NCBI RefSeq assembly: GCF_000025005.1
Contig: NC_013525.1
Location: 248,001 to 312,000, forward strand
Length of the DNA: 64,000 nt
Source of the DNA: Thermobaculum terrenum ATCC BAA-798
GTDB lineage: Bacteria; Chloroflexota; Chloroflexia; Thermobaculales; Thermobaculaceae
Reading direction: 5' to 3'
In this document: positions 1 to 8,355 of the stretch, one piece after another
Position numbering within the stretch: the stretch's first letter is position 1
Layout: the number at the start of each line of letters is the position of its first letter
Made by a program: the position numbers and the translations under genes
Notes under the pieces: model-generated
Database searches by the model: none
What the model saw: the letters and a program-made list of their open reading frames with translations, nothing else
Told to the model about the DNA's origin: nothing

Positions 1-38
1 ATAAGCACACTTTACACTAATAAGTACGTGGAGGGCTA

Positions 39-866
39 ATGCGAGCAAGCACCGCCGCTACTAGCACGAAGTTACAACCCCCTAGAGTGGTTTTCAAGAA
101 CATTACCAAGAACTTCAGATCCAAGAATGGTGATATTTATACAGCTCTCGGTGGTGTCGACCTAGAGGTACCTGCTGGAAAGTTCGTGGCAATAGTGGGC
201 CCATCGGGTTGCGGTAAATCTACACTGCTGCGAATACTCTCGGGGCTAGACAGGCCAAGTTCTGGAGAGGTAATGATTAACGACCAAAGAGTAGCGGGTG
301 TCATGCCCCAAATAGTAGGCTTTCTACAGCAACAGGATACTCTTCTCCCATGGAAGACTGTATTTGAAAACGTAGCTCTAGGACTCAGATTCAGAAAATT
401 CCCTGCGGAGGAGATTAAATCAAGGGTAGAGGATTGGCTGCGGAAGGTAAATCTGTATAGGTTTCGCAATCACTATCCGGCCCAGCTTTCTGGGGGTATG
501 CGCAGGAGAGTGGCTATAGCTCAGACACTTATTCTTGATCCCCCCTTGCTCCTGATGGACGAGCCTTTTTCATCACTGGATGCACAGACCAGATATATGA
601 TGGAGATGGACCTGCTGTCATTGGCTGGATCTGGTGAACGAACTATCATATTCGTAACTCACGACCTAGAAGAAGCTGCCTCCATGGCAGACACTGTAGT
701 CGTTTTGGCTGCTGGTCCTCACAGTAGAGTCAAGGCAATCGTCGATGTAGATATAGAGAGGCCAAGAGACCTACTTGCTATTAGATCCGATCCAAGGTTC
801 GGTCAGATAACCCGCTTCCTATGGGATCAACTTTACGAAGAGGTGAACAAGTCCTATGGCAAGTGA
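39..866 (+). CDS. ABC transporter ATP-binding protein, NitT/TauT (SsuB/TauB-like) family
   Basis: Cytoplasmic ATPase of an importer, 275 aa. Walker A GPSGCGKST is at residues 54-62, the signature LSGGM near 150 and Walker B LLLMDEP near 171, followed by a THDLEEA switch region. The Q-loop reads FLQQQDTLLPW, the pattern of the nitrate/sulfonate/taurine and thiamine-precursor ATPase group. The ATG follows a GGAGGG ribosome-binding site. The gene overlaps the permease start by 11 bp, so the two are co-translated. The substrate-binding subunit is not in the window and probably lies upstream, so the substrate cannot be named. The signature ends in RRR rather than the more usual RQR. Confidence 0.9.
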   Translation: MRASTAATSTKLQPPRVVFKNITKNFRSKNGDIYTALGGVDLEVPAGKFVAIVGPSGCGKSTLLRILSGLDRPSSGEVMINDQRVAGVMPQIVGFLQQQDTLLPWKTVFENVALGLRFRKFPAEEIKSRVEDWLRKVNLYRFRNHYPAQLSGGMRRRVAIAQTLILDPPLLLMDEPFSSLDAQTRYMMEMDLLSLAGSGERTIIFVTHDLEEAASMADTVVVLAAGPHSRVKAIVDVDIERPRDLLAIRSDPRFGQITRFLWDQLYEEVNKSYGK

Positions 867-1671
867 GCAGGTATCTAATATAAGTGTTGCGCAGAAGCAG
901 GAGAGCGGGGAGAGTAAGTACCTATCCGTATATATCCTTAGGTGGGGATTGCTGCTAGTATTTTTGGCGCTATGGGAGCTAGGAGCCAGAACAGGTTTTA
1001 TAGATACATACTTTTATAGTTCCCCTAGCAGGATAATAGAAACTCTCATTCAACAGTTCAGCACCGGAGCCATATGGAAACATCTAGCAGCTACCATGCA
1101 GGCAGCTATCTTTGGACTTATATATGGCTTCATAGCTGGCGCAGCTTTAGGATGGCTTGCTGCTAGGTTCAAGACGCTAAGCCAGATAGTAGAGCCTGTA
1201 ATGACACTCTTCAACTCAGTGCCACGCATCGTGATCGCGCCTATGATCATCATGTGGCTGGGAATAGGAATCGCCTCCAAGATAGCTGTGGCTTTTATAC
1301 TGGTGTTCGTAGTGCTTTTCTTCGCCGTGTACACAGGTATTAGAGAGGTGAATAAAGATCTGATCGATCGAATCAGGCTTCTAGGAGGAAACGAGAGAGA
1401 CATTATACTCAATGTCTATGTCCCCTCTGTTGCGGCATGGATCTTCTCAAGCTTGAGACTTACAGTAGGATTTGCCTTTACGGGAGCTATCGTTGGTGAG
1501 TACATGGCATCCAGTAGAGGTCTGGGCTATATGCTCAACTTTGCACAGAACAGTCAAAACGCCGACCTAATGCTGTCGACAGTAGTTCTTATAATGGCTA
1601 TTATCATGCTTATATTTGCCCTTTTGGGTCGGCTTGAAGCCCGAGCACTTATCTGGCGGGAAGACAGGTAG
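856..1671 (+). CDS. ABC transporter permease, NitT/TauT (SsuC/TauC-like) family
   Basis: Inner-membrane subunit of 271 aa with about six hydrophobic segments. The EAA-type loop (residues about 165-185, reading ...DLIDRIRLLGGNERDIILNVYVPS) docks the ATPase. It is translationally coupled to the ATPase gene, whose 3' end it overlaps. Family membership is clear from the YGFIAGAALGW and GAIVGEYMASSRGLGYML stretches typical of BPD_transp_1 permeases of the nitrate/sulfonate group. Substrate unknown because the binding protein lies outside the window. Confidence 0.9.
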   Translation: MASEQVSNISVAQKQESGESKYLSVYILRWGLLLVFLALWELGARTGFIDTYFYSSPSRIIETLIQQFSTGAIWKHLAATMQAAIFGLIYGFIAGAALGWLAARFKTLSQIVEPVMTLFNSVPRIVIAPMIIMWLGIGIASKIAVAFILVFVVLFFAVYTGIREVNKDLIDRIRLLGGNERDIILNVYVPSVAAWIFSSLRLTVGFAFTGAIVGEYMASSRGLGYMLNFAQNSQNADLMLSTVVLIMAIIMLIFALLGRLEARALIWREDR

Positions 1672-1738
1672 AAACTTAGCAAACGCATAGTTCTACATGA
1701 GCCGATGCACCTCTACTTGCTCATGCAGGATCTCGGGC

Positions 1739-1768
1739 TTGACGCTTTATTAGATTGCTTACTATTAT
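1739..1768 (+). promoter_or_regulatory. Promoter of the SRP RNA gene
   Basis: TTGACG at 1739-1744 and TATTAT at 1763-1768 are separated by 18 bp. The expected start is 6-7 bp downstream at about 1775, which is exactly where the closing stem of the SRP RNA begins. The agreement between two independent predictions supports the promoter. Confidence 0.65.
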
Positions 1769-1774
1769 GTTAGT

Positions 1775-2042
1775 GGTCGTGCTAGACGGGGAACTAGCGG
1801 TGCCCTGTACCCGCAATCCGCTATAGCGGGGTCGAATTCCCCTTCGCGGTCCGGCCCTTTAGGACTGGCTCCGCCAAGCGGCGATGATGGTTGGGTCCCA
1901 CACGGCGGAAGCCCGCGAACCCCGCCAGGTCCGGGAGGAAGCAACGGTAAGCGGTCACTTCCGGGTGTTGTGGGGTAGCCTAACCGGAGCTAGCTAGCGA
2001 GAGCTAAGCTGGAGGGTCGAGATCAACAAGGGGTGCACGACC
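1775..2042 (+). ncRNA. ffs: Signal recognition particle RNA, large bacterial type with Alu domain
   Basis: About 268 nt. The 5' domain contains the conserved Alu-type segment (GGTGCCCTGTACCCGCAATC and the following GCTATAGCGGGG). The S domain contains the apical loop that binds Ffh, GTCCGGGAGGAAGCAACGGT at about 1930-1949. The termini pair perfectly (GGTCGTGC at 1775-1782 with GCACGACC at 2035-2042), closing the long rod. A run of seven Ts (2045-2051) directly after the closing stem acts as the end of the gene. The RNA partners with Ffh/FtsY in co-translational membrane targeting. The large form with helices 2-4 is typical of Gram-positives, Chloroflexota and relatives, not of most proteobacteria. 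The gene explains the whole 1672-2058 gap. Confidence 0.95.
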
Positions 2043-2058
2043 TATTTTTTTGTCCTTC

Positions 2059-4536
2059 ATGCTCTCGTACAAATTCATGAAAGCTTTAAGGTACGTTCGG
2101 GCACATCAAAGAACTTTACCTTCCTTTTTCAGCCTGGAGCTAAGAAAGCTTGATGTTCTAGGAGCGCTAGGTGCTGTATCCTTGACTCTGCTTGCGGTAG
2201 CCCACATGGTAATCAAGGGCACAGCTGTAGGGCTGGACTCAGCAGTCTTCTTCTACCCTATGTATCATTACCTAGGAAGCTCCCTAAGATCCGGAGAGAT
2301 ACCAGTTTGGAATCCATTTCTGTTCTCTGGCTTCCCTTTCGCTGCAAGTCCGCAATCAGGCTGGATGTACTTACCAGCTATGGCATTTTTCACACTACTG
2401 TCTTTATCAGAAGCAGCCAAAACGTACATCCTTTTTCATTGGGTGGTTTCTGCTATCGCCGTATACGTCCTCGCACGCGACCTAGGATTATCCGTATCAG
2501 GTAGTGTACTAGCATCCGTGGCCTACTCGATAAATGGCTTCAGCTATGAAAGAACAGTATGCTGTTTCGCCTACAGTGGTGTATACACATGGGTTCCCGT
2601 AGCCCTCCTTGGCTGTGAGCGTGCAATCAAGACTAGAGAACTTTTGAATAAGTGGATTTGGATCGCAATCTCCAGCTTCTCTCTGGCACAAATCTTCTCC
2701 GCATGGCCAGGGCAAGGTTTCTACTATGGATTCCTGTTGATAGCAAGCTATCTGACATTTAGGATCTTGGTCTTCCCAGAACATAGATCGGGCATTATTG
2801 CGCGCATCACACAGCTACTATCAACCGGAATAATTATGGGTATACTGGCCTTTGGGCTGGGAGCCGCAGACATCCTCCCTAAGCTAAGCTTCCTAAGCCA
2901 ATCTAACCTTGCCAGCGGCTACACTCTGCAACAAGCTGGAGTACATAGCGGATGGACGATTCTTGAATCTCTTTCCCTGCTGGGCCCTACTACATGGTAC
3001 TTAGGGGTTACCGTATTTTCGCTAGCATTGGCCGCACCCTTCTTAGTGCGTACTAGGTACATGACTCCATTCTGGATAGTATGGATGTTTGCTTGCTTAG
3101 TCTTAGCCAGCAGATCTCAGACCCTGTTGCACCTCATACTGTATGAGTTTCTACCCATGTTCAGATCTCTCCATCCCCATGATCCTGAGCGGATAATGAT
3201 GACTTTCTATATAGCCCCATCATTATTGGCAGGATCAACAATAACATACTTATTACAACTAGACAGAAAGCGGATCAAGCGAAAGGTTTACTGGCTAATC
3301 TTGGTCCCACCCATTTTATTAGCGTTCATAACTGCTTATGCAGCCTCACAGATAACAATATACGTTTCCATCATATTGCTCGTATTCTCAATAGGACTTG
3401 GGATATATATAGTAAATCCAAGCGCTCAAAATAAAATACTTCTGACTTTACTGGTCTTAGCCTGTGTGTTCGCAGACCTATACATAGTCAACAACCATGT
3501 ACAAGCACAGCGACTGCAGACCCGTATGGTCTACGCACTCCGAAAGGTTAATCTAGAGAGTTACTACAGTTCTACAAAAGCTGTTAAGTTTTTGAGGTCT
3601 CAAGGCCCTAATTACACATTTAGGTTTTTCGGATACGACCCAAGGCTACGCTGGTTCCCTGGCAAAGCCGATCCAAGTATTCCGCCCCCCGGGATCCTAT
3701 ATAGATACCTGTGGATGGACTACAGAACCAAAATCCTGCTAGTTAACAACCGAGCTCTCGTGACTGGTATTCAAGATATCCAAGGGTACAATCCTCTACA
3801 ACTATCGAGTTATGACTCCTTTTTTGGAGTAATAAACGGCCAATCGCAGGAATATAGAAGCACTTACGTCTTACAGAGAGGGCTCTCTTCACCTCTACTG
3901 GATCTGCTCAATGCGAGATACGTGATCACTCTAAGGAGCTTCGGCCCCAATTTTCCGGAATACGAATCTCTAGAGAAAACCTCGAGATTGGTATATGAAG
4001 ATTCAACGATTCGTATATGGGAACGCCAGACGGCATTGCCCAGAGCATGGATAGTACATTCCTGGCAGAATGCCCCATACGAAGAGGTTCTACACATCTT
4101 GGCAAACAACGCCCTAGATTTCAGAAAGATAGCACTGGTAGAAGGTCTTGAAAGCCACATACAAGACATAAATCCTTCAGATGACGCCGTAACTATAGAT
4201 CACTATTCACAATCTAGAATAACACTAACCACTAAGTCTCACTTGCCAGGAATGCTTATACTGAGCGAGGTTTACTATCCCGACTGGCGAGCTTATCTAG
4301 ATGGAAAGCCAGTGAACATCTACCGCGCATACGGCTTACTACGTGCTGTAACCATTCCGGCAGGGGAACATAAGATAGAGTTCAGGTATGAATCTAAGTC
4401 TTTGGAGTACGGGCTTATAATCTCTATAAGCTTTTACCTGCTGGTAGCTTCCTTGCTACTGTCGAAATTGTTAACATATGCAAAATCCAGGACTATGGAT
4501 AACATAAGGGGTAGGAGTATTGATATTAGAAACTAG
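2059..4536 (+). CDS. YfhO-family polytopic membrane protein
   Basis: 825 aa from ATG 2059. An in-frame TTG at 2050 lies inside the SRP RNA T-run and is a less likely start; no clear ribosome-binding site is visible for either. The first membrane segment starts near residue 37 and about twelve follow up to residue 480. The loop after TM1 (DSAVFFYPMYHYLGSSLRSGEIPVWNPF...) is the YfhO/GT-C hallmark with an acidic residue near the membrane. The C-terminal 280 residues form an extracytoplasmic part ending in a beta-rich module (YYPDWRAYLDGKPVNIYRAYGLLRAV) and a last helix. Relatives are linked to glycosylation of cell-wall polymers or lipids. The partner methyltransferase overlaps its 3' end, suggesting a shared surface-glycan role (inference). 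Confidence 0.8.
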   Translation: MLSYKFMKALRYVRAHQRTLPSFFSLELRKLDVLGALGAVSLTLLAVAHMVIKGTAVGLDSAVFFYPMYHYLGSSLRSGEIPVWNPFLFSGFPFAASPQSGWMYLPAMAFFTLLSLSEAAKTYILFHWVVSAIAVYVLARDLGLSVSGSVLASVAYSINGFSYERTVCCFAYSGVYTWVPVALLGCERAIKTRELLNKWIWIAISSFSLAQIFSAWPGQGFYYGFLLIASYLTFRILVFPEHRSGIIARITQLLSTGIIMGILAFGLGAADILPKLSFLSQSNLASGYTLQQAGVHSGWTILESLSLLGPTTWYLGVTVFSLALAAPFLVRTRYMTPFWIVWMFACLVLASRSQTLLHLILYEFLPMFRSLHPHDPERIMMTFYIAPSLLAGSTITYLLQLDRKRIKRKVYWLILVPPILLAFITAYAASQITIYVSIILLVFSIGLGIYIVNPSAQNKILLTLLVLACVFADLYIVNNHVQAQRLQTRMVYALRKVNLESYYSSTKAVKFLRSQGPNYTFRFFGYDPRLRWFPGKADPSIPPPGILYRYLWMDYRTKILLVNNRALVTGIQDIQGYNPLQLSSYDSFFGVINGQSQEYRSTYVLQRGLSSPLLDLLNARYVITLRSFGPNFPEYESLEKTSRLVYEDSTIRIWERQTALPRAWIVHSWQNAPYEEVLHILANNALDFRKIALVEGLESHIQDINPSDDAVTIDHYSQSRITLTTKSHLPGMLILSEVYYPDWRAYLDGKPVNIYRAYGLLRAVTIPAGEHKIEFRYESKSLEYGLIISISFYLLVASLLLSKLLTYAKSRTMDNIRGRSIDIRN

Positions 4537-5437
4537 TGATCTTGAATATATCGACTGTAACCTATGTGGAAGCAAGAGTCACTCATTGTTTCTGCCAGCA
4601 AACACTGACTTCTCACAGATCTCAGCTAACGCTCTAGCTTGTACAAGCATCCACCATAGCAAACATGGACCTATTGTGAGGTGCAATAATTGCGGCCTGA
4701 TATTTGCCAATCCCAGACCTTCTCCACAGAAAATAATCGAGATCTACTCACAAGTAGAGGATCATGTATATCTTGCCGAAGAAGAGGGACGAGTAGCCAC
4801 CTTCAAGAACAACCTTGCTGAGATCTCCAGATATAAAAGAAAGGGCAAGTTGCTGGATGTGGGATGCCACGTTGGCACATTTTTGGATATAGCTAAAGAC
4901 TATGGCTATGAGGTCTACGGGCTTGAACCATCAAAGTGGGCAGCTGAGTATTGCAGGAATAAGAGAAACATAGAGGTACAGGAATGCGGCCTTTCTGAGG
5001 CAAATCTGGAGGATAGTAGCTTCGAAGTAATAACCATGTGGGATGTTATAGAGCACCTTACAGATCCTTATAAGGAACTCAGAAGAGCAAACTCGTTGCT
5101 AAGAGACGACGGCATTTTGGCAATCACCACTATGAACGTAGATTCCGTGTTCGCCAAGGTATTGGGGAAGCACTATCCTTGGTATATGCTAATGCACTTA
5201 TATTACTTTACGCCAGACACAATGGAGAAAATACTTGGAAAATCAGGGTTCAGAATTCTGGAAATCAAGCATCACATTAGGGTTGTTAGCCTAAGATATC
5301 TCTTCTCCAAGATAAAAGCCTACAGTCCAGCAGCCTATAGAGCTGCTCATACCGTTGCTCATCTCCTAAAGATACATGATCTTAAGGTTCCTTTGAACTT
5401 TGGAGATATCATGACGGTCATAGCCAGAAAGATATAG
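4520..5437 (+). CDS. Class I SAM-dependent methyltransferase with N-terminal zinc-ribbon motif
   Basis: 305 aa. Two CxxC pairs (CNLC at 13-16 and CNNC near 53-56) form a probable zinc ribbon. The methyltransferase core follows: SAM motif I LLDVGCHVGTFLDIA near residue 112, then GLEPS, and motif WDVIEHLTDP, the Methyltransf_13/23 pattern common in nucleotide-sugar C-methyltransferases and surface-polysaccharide loci. TTG start at 4520 with AAGGGG about 8 bp upstream; the reading frame overlaps the YfhO gene by 17 bp, so coupling is likely. The exact acceptor is unknown. A role in modifying a glycan made or moved by the upstream protein is an inference. Confidence 0.8.
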   Translation: MILETSDLEYIDCNLCGSKSHSLFLPANTDFSQISANALACTSIHHSKHGPIVRCNNCGLIFANPRPSPQKIIEIYSQVEDHVYLAEEEGRVATFKNNLAEISRYKRKGKLLDVGCHVGTFLDIAKDYGYEVYGLEPSKWAAEYCRNKRNIEVQECGLSEANLEDSSFEVITMWDVIEHLTDPYKELRRANSLLRDDGILAITTMNVDSVFAKVLGKHYPWYMLMHLYYFTPDTMEKILGKSGFRILEIKHHIRVVSLRYLFSKIKAYSPAAYRAAHTVAHLLKIHDLKVPLNFGDIMTVIARKI

Positions 5438-5459
5438 GTGCAGCGGAGAACAAAACATT

Positions 5460-6419
5460 ATGTCATTTCTGGTTCCGTATCTGAACAAGCTGGAACAGCT
5501 AGGTAACAAGATTAGGGTTCCACTGGCAAGACACATAGGAATCGCAGATCTGCTAAAGCAAGTCTGGAAGGAAGCCTCGGAAGATCACTTGGGGGATTTT
5601 GCAGCCAGCCTGACCTATCATGGCATATTTGCCATTTTCCCTTTTCTGACTTTCCTAATATCTATGCTGGGAATATTTGACAAAGTGCTGGGCGTATTTG
5701 ACACCTCTCAGCTAATAAAAGACTTCTTATCACGCCCCCAGGTCAGGCAAGCTATACCAGTAGAGGTCATAGATTTCGTACAGCAACAGATAGATAGACT
5801 TATAGGTAACATAAGACCTGGAACTTTTACTACAGGTGCCATAGTATCCGTACTCTTAGCCCTATGGGGAGTATCGGGGGCCTTTAGGTCGATCATGGAA
5901 TCTCTCAATGTAGTGTACGAGATAAAAGATTCAAGACCGATCTGGAAGAAGTACCTTATATCGATAATGCTATCTGTTATTGCTGTACTATTACTGCTGA
6001 GCGCAGGCATACTAGCAGTCTTTGGACCTAAGATAGCAGATTGGCTGGCTCGTACCACCGGTCTAGGAACGCTCTTTGCCTGGAGCTGGAAGATAGCTCA
6101 ATGGCCCTTGCTTATACTTATAGCTCTATTAGCCTTTGCACTTATCTATCACTACGGCCCAGATATCAAGCAGCCACTCAGACTCGTAACACCAGGCTCG
6201 ATCTTAGCCCTTCTTGGCTGGCTAGTCTTCACACTTATATTCTCCTTGTATGTAAACAACTTTGGTAACTACAACAAGACCTACGGAACGTTGGCCGGAG
6301 CCATATTACTGATGCTTTACATGTATTACTCCTCTTACATACTCCTAATGGGTGGCGAGGTCAACCATGTCGTAGAGACCTACAGCAAGACCAGCGAGGA
6401 AGTTAAGCAAAGCGTATAA
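5460..6419 (+). CDS. YihY/BrkB-family inner membrane protein
   Basis: 319 aa with about six membrane helices. The family signature starts near residue 40 (DHLGDFAASLTYHGIFAIFPFLTFLIS) and continues through the GVSGAFRSIMESLNVVYE loop and the C-terminal NNFGNYNKTYGTLAGAILLMLYMYYSSYILLMGGEVN. Proteins of this family were once called ribonuclease BN, but they are membrane proteins of uncertain function and transport or envelope roles are suggested. GGAG lies about 11 bp upstream of the ATG. The stop codon sits in the first copy of a 15-bp tandem repeat. Confidence 0.85.
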   Translation: MSFLVPYLNKLEQLGNKIRVPLARHIGIADLLKQVWKEASEDHLGDFAASLTYHGIFAIFPFLTFLISMLGIFDKVLGVFDTSQLIKDFLSRPQVRQAIPVEVIDFVQQQIDRLIGNIRPGTFTTGAIVSVLLALWGVSGAFRSIMESLNVVYEIKDSRPIWKKYLISIMLSVIAVLLLLSAGILAVFGPKIADWLARTTGLGTLFAWSWKIAQWPLLILIALLAFALIYHYGPDIKQPLRLVTPGSILALLGWLVFTLIFSLYVNNFGNYNKTYGTLAGAILLMLYMYYSSYILLMGGEVNHVVETYSKTSEEVKQSV

Positions 6420-6437
6420 ATAAAAGCGTATAAATAA
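6409..6437 (+). repeat. Short tandem duplication at the yihY-ccmE junction
   Basis: AAAGCGTATAAATAA occurs at 6409-6423 and again at 6423-6437 (period 14). The first copy contains the stop codon of the YihY gene; the second lies in the gap just before the G+C-rich ccmE segment. Confidence 0.8.
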
Positions 6438-6482
6438 CAGTCCTCTCGGCTTTCTGCCTCCATGTGGTATACTGCCAAGGGA

Positions 6483-6902
6483 ATGGCACAAGCTGTAGCG
6501 GTAGACACCACAAGGAGAAGAAACCTGGGACTGCTAGTTGTGGGACTGGTGGCAGCTGCCGCCATCCTCTATCTGGTGGTCTCCAACTTCTCGGCCAACA
6601 CCGTCTACTACCTGAAGGTCTCCGAGCTGCAGTCCTCCTATCATGGGGGACAGGTCAGGGTGTCAGGCAAGGTGTTGCCTGGCTCCATCTCCAGGCAAGG
6701 AGACAAGCTCAGCTTCACAGCCTATGATGGTTCTGGCAGGATGAGGGTGGAGTATCAGGGTGTGGTGCCGGACATCTTCAAGGACAATGCTGATGTGGTG
6801 GTGGAGGGCACCTATGATGGGCAGGTGTTCCATGCCCACACCCTGCTTGCCAAGTGCCCCTCCAAGTTCCAGTCCAAACCCTCCCAAGGATATGCCCAGT
6901 GA
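6483..6902 (+). CDS. ccmE: Cytochrome c maturation protein CcmE, cysteine-type heme chaperone
   Basis: 139 aa from ATG 6483 (an in-frame ATG at 6462 would add seven residues; neither has a good ribosome-binding site). A membrane anchor at about residues 14-35 (LGLLVVGLVAAAAILYLVV) is followed by the OB-fold heme chaperone domain. The heme-attachment motif, HxxxY in the standard protein, reads CPSKF here, with Cys codon 6855-6857 and Phe codon 6867-6869. Cys-type CcmE (CxxxY) is known from System I* of archaea and some bacteria; Phe at the last position is a further change. The gene is about 60% G+C by line counts against about 45% for neighbours and prefers C/G-ending codons, suggesting a different origin from the rest of the cluster. 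Confidence 0.87.
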   Translation: MAQAVAVDTTRRRNLGLLVVGLVAAAAILYLVVSNFSANTVYYLKVSELQSSYHGGQVRVSGKVLPGSISRQGDKLSFTAYDGSGRMRVEYQGVVPDIFKDNADVVVEGTYDGQVFHAHTLLAKCPSKFQSKPSQGYAQ

Positions 6903-6939
6903 TTTCCATATCACATAGAGAAAAACCTCTTGTACATGT

Positions 6940-7683
6940 ATGTTTTCCAACAAACCCTCACAATCGATGAGTGACCCCGTACCTGTTATAGAAGCCCAAG
7001 GTATAGGAAAGCTTTATAACCGACGTTGGGCACTAAGGAACGTAAATATCAAAGTCTTTGCTGGGGAGAGGGTTCTATTATGGGGACCAAATGGGTCTGG
7101 CAAAACATCTCTGCTAAGGATTTTGGCTACTCTGTCCAGAGCCAGCAGGGGGGAGCTAAAGCTCTTTGGACTTGAAGCGATAAAGTACAAGCGTGACCTA
7201 CGAAATAGAATAGGTTATCTAGGTCATAACCTAACCCTCTATGACGACCTCACTGCAAGGGAAAATCTCAACCTGTACTCGAAGCTTTACTCAGTAAAGA
7301 ACCCTGAAAACCTCTACATGCCCTTGATATATACTTTTGGCTTGGTATCTTTTCTAGATTCCAGAGTGCGCAACTACTCCAGAGGCATGCAACAGAAGCT
7401 AGCGATCGTCAAGGCCCTGATTCATCAACCAGAAATACTACTGTTGGACGAGCCCAGCACAGGACTCGATGCAGAGTCTACTCACAAACTGGAAGAGGTT
7501 CTTGCCCAGTACGATGGCACGATAGTCTTCAGCAGCCACGACCTTGAATTTGGATTAAGTGTAGGCAATCGTGTATTGGTATTATCTAATGGAAGCATAA
7601 TAGCAGATAAGAGCGTACAGGAGATCGACTCAATAGATCTACAGCATCCCACACAAAGGCATAAACTAACCATCCAACCATGA
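6940..7683 (+). CDS. ccmA: Cytochrome c maturation ABC ATPase CcmA
   Basis: 247 aa, or 238 if ATG 6967 is used; no clear ribosome-binding site separates the two. Walker A GPNGSGKTS, signature YSRGMQQK, Walker B LLLDEPSTGLD and an SSHD switch are present. With CcmB it forms the ATPase that releases holo-CcmE from CcmC, acting at the cytoplasmic face. The signature begins YSRG rather than LSGG, as is common in CcmA and other ABC-A ATPases. The last bases overlap the ccmB start codon (ATGA), so translation is coupled. Confidence 0.85.
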   Translation: MFSNKPSQSMSDPVPVIEAQGIGKLYNRRWALRNVNIKVFAGERVLLWGPNGSGKTSLLRILATLSRASRGELKLFGLEAIKYKRDLRNRIGYLGHNLTLYDDLTARENLNLYSKLYSVKNPENLYMPLIYTFGLVSFLDSRVRNYSRGMQQKLAIVKALIHQPEILLLDEPSTGLDAESTHKLEEVLAQYDGTIVFSSHDLEFGLSVGNRVLVLSNGSIIADKSVQEIDSIDLQHPTQRHKLTIQP

Positions 7684-8351
7684 AATTTTGGCAACAAGTC
7701 CTAGCCTTAGTTCACAAAGACCTGGTTCTCGAGATAAGGCGAAAAGAAATCATTATCTCAATGTTCGTCTTTGCCCTCCAGATACTTGTCATATTCAACT
7801 ACGCTTTCGATCTTCGGGTAGAAAATGTAAAATCAATAGGACCCGGAGTAATCTGGGTGTCGATATTCTTTAGTTGCGCAGTAAACGTGGGGCGTACCAT
7901 ATTTCTCGAGAAAGAGCGCGGAGGTTGGGAAGGTCTTATAACAGCCCCCTTGGAGTTAGGGGCTTTGTATGTTGCTAAACTTATAGGAAATATCCTTTTC
8001 ATGTTGTTTGCAGAAGTCCTGATACTACCGATGTTTGTGGTGTTGTTCAATCTGCAGGTTATTACACTGCCTATAATAACTGTCTTGATATTAGGCACTA
8101 TAGGGTTTGCATCGATAAGCACTATGTTCGCAGGGCTTCTAGCTAGTACCAGAGCAAGAGAGATCATGCTGCCAGTACTTATATTCCCAATACTTCTACC
8201 CGTAACCATAGCTACTGTGGAAGCCACAGCTAATCACTTGACTGGCACAACAGCTATGAACAGAGCTCCATGGACGGGCCTTCTAATAGCCTTTGATGCG
8301 CTATTCATATGCGCTGGTTACATATTATTTGATCAAGTCTTAGAGGAGTAA
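7680..8351 (+). CDS. ccmB: Cytochrome c maturation membrane protein CcmB
   Basis: 223 aa with six predicted membrane helices. Typical CcmB features are an N-terminal KDLVLEIRRKE stretch before TM1, a conserved FLEKERGGWEGLITAPLELGALYVAKL loop and the GLLASTRAREIMLPVLIFPILLPVTIA segment. It pairs with CcmA, whose stop overlaps its ATG. Standard family length. Confidence 0.92.
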   Translation: MKFWQQVLALVHKDLVLEIRRKEIIISMFVFALQILVIFNYAFDLRVENVKSIGPGVIWVSIFFSCAVNVGRTIFLEKERGGWEGLITAPLELGALYVAKLIGNILFMLFAEVLILPMFVVLFNLQVITLPIITVLILGTIGFASISTMFAGLLASTRAREIMLPVLIFPILLPVTIATVEATANHLTGTTAMNRAPWTGLLIAFDALFICAGYILFDQVLEE

Positions 8352-8355
8352 GACC

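Noticed and set aside
1696-1725. CATGAGC/GCTCATG hairpin as terminator of the ABC genes
   Set aside because: Only 7 bp with a 16-nt loop and no T-run, too weak to list as a feature.
2050-2058. TTG at 2050 as start of the YfhO-type gene
   Set aside because: It lies within the T-run ending the SRP RNA, and the ATG at 2059 in the same frame is more plausible.
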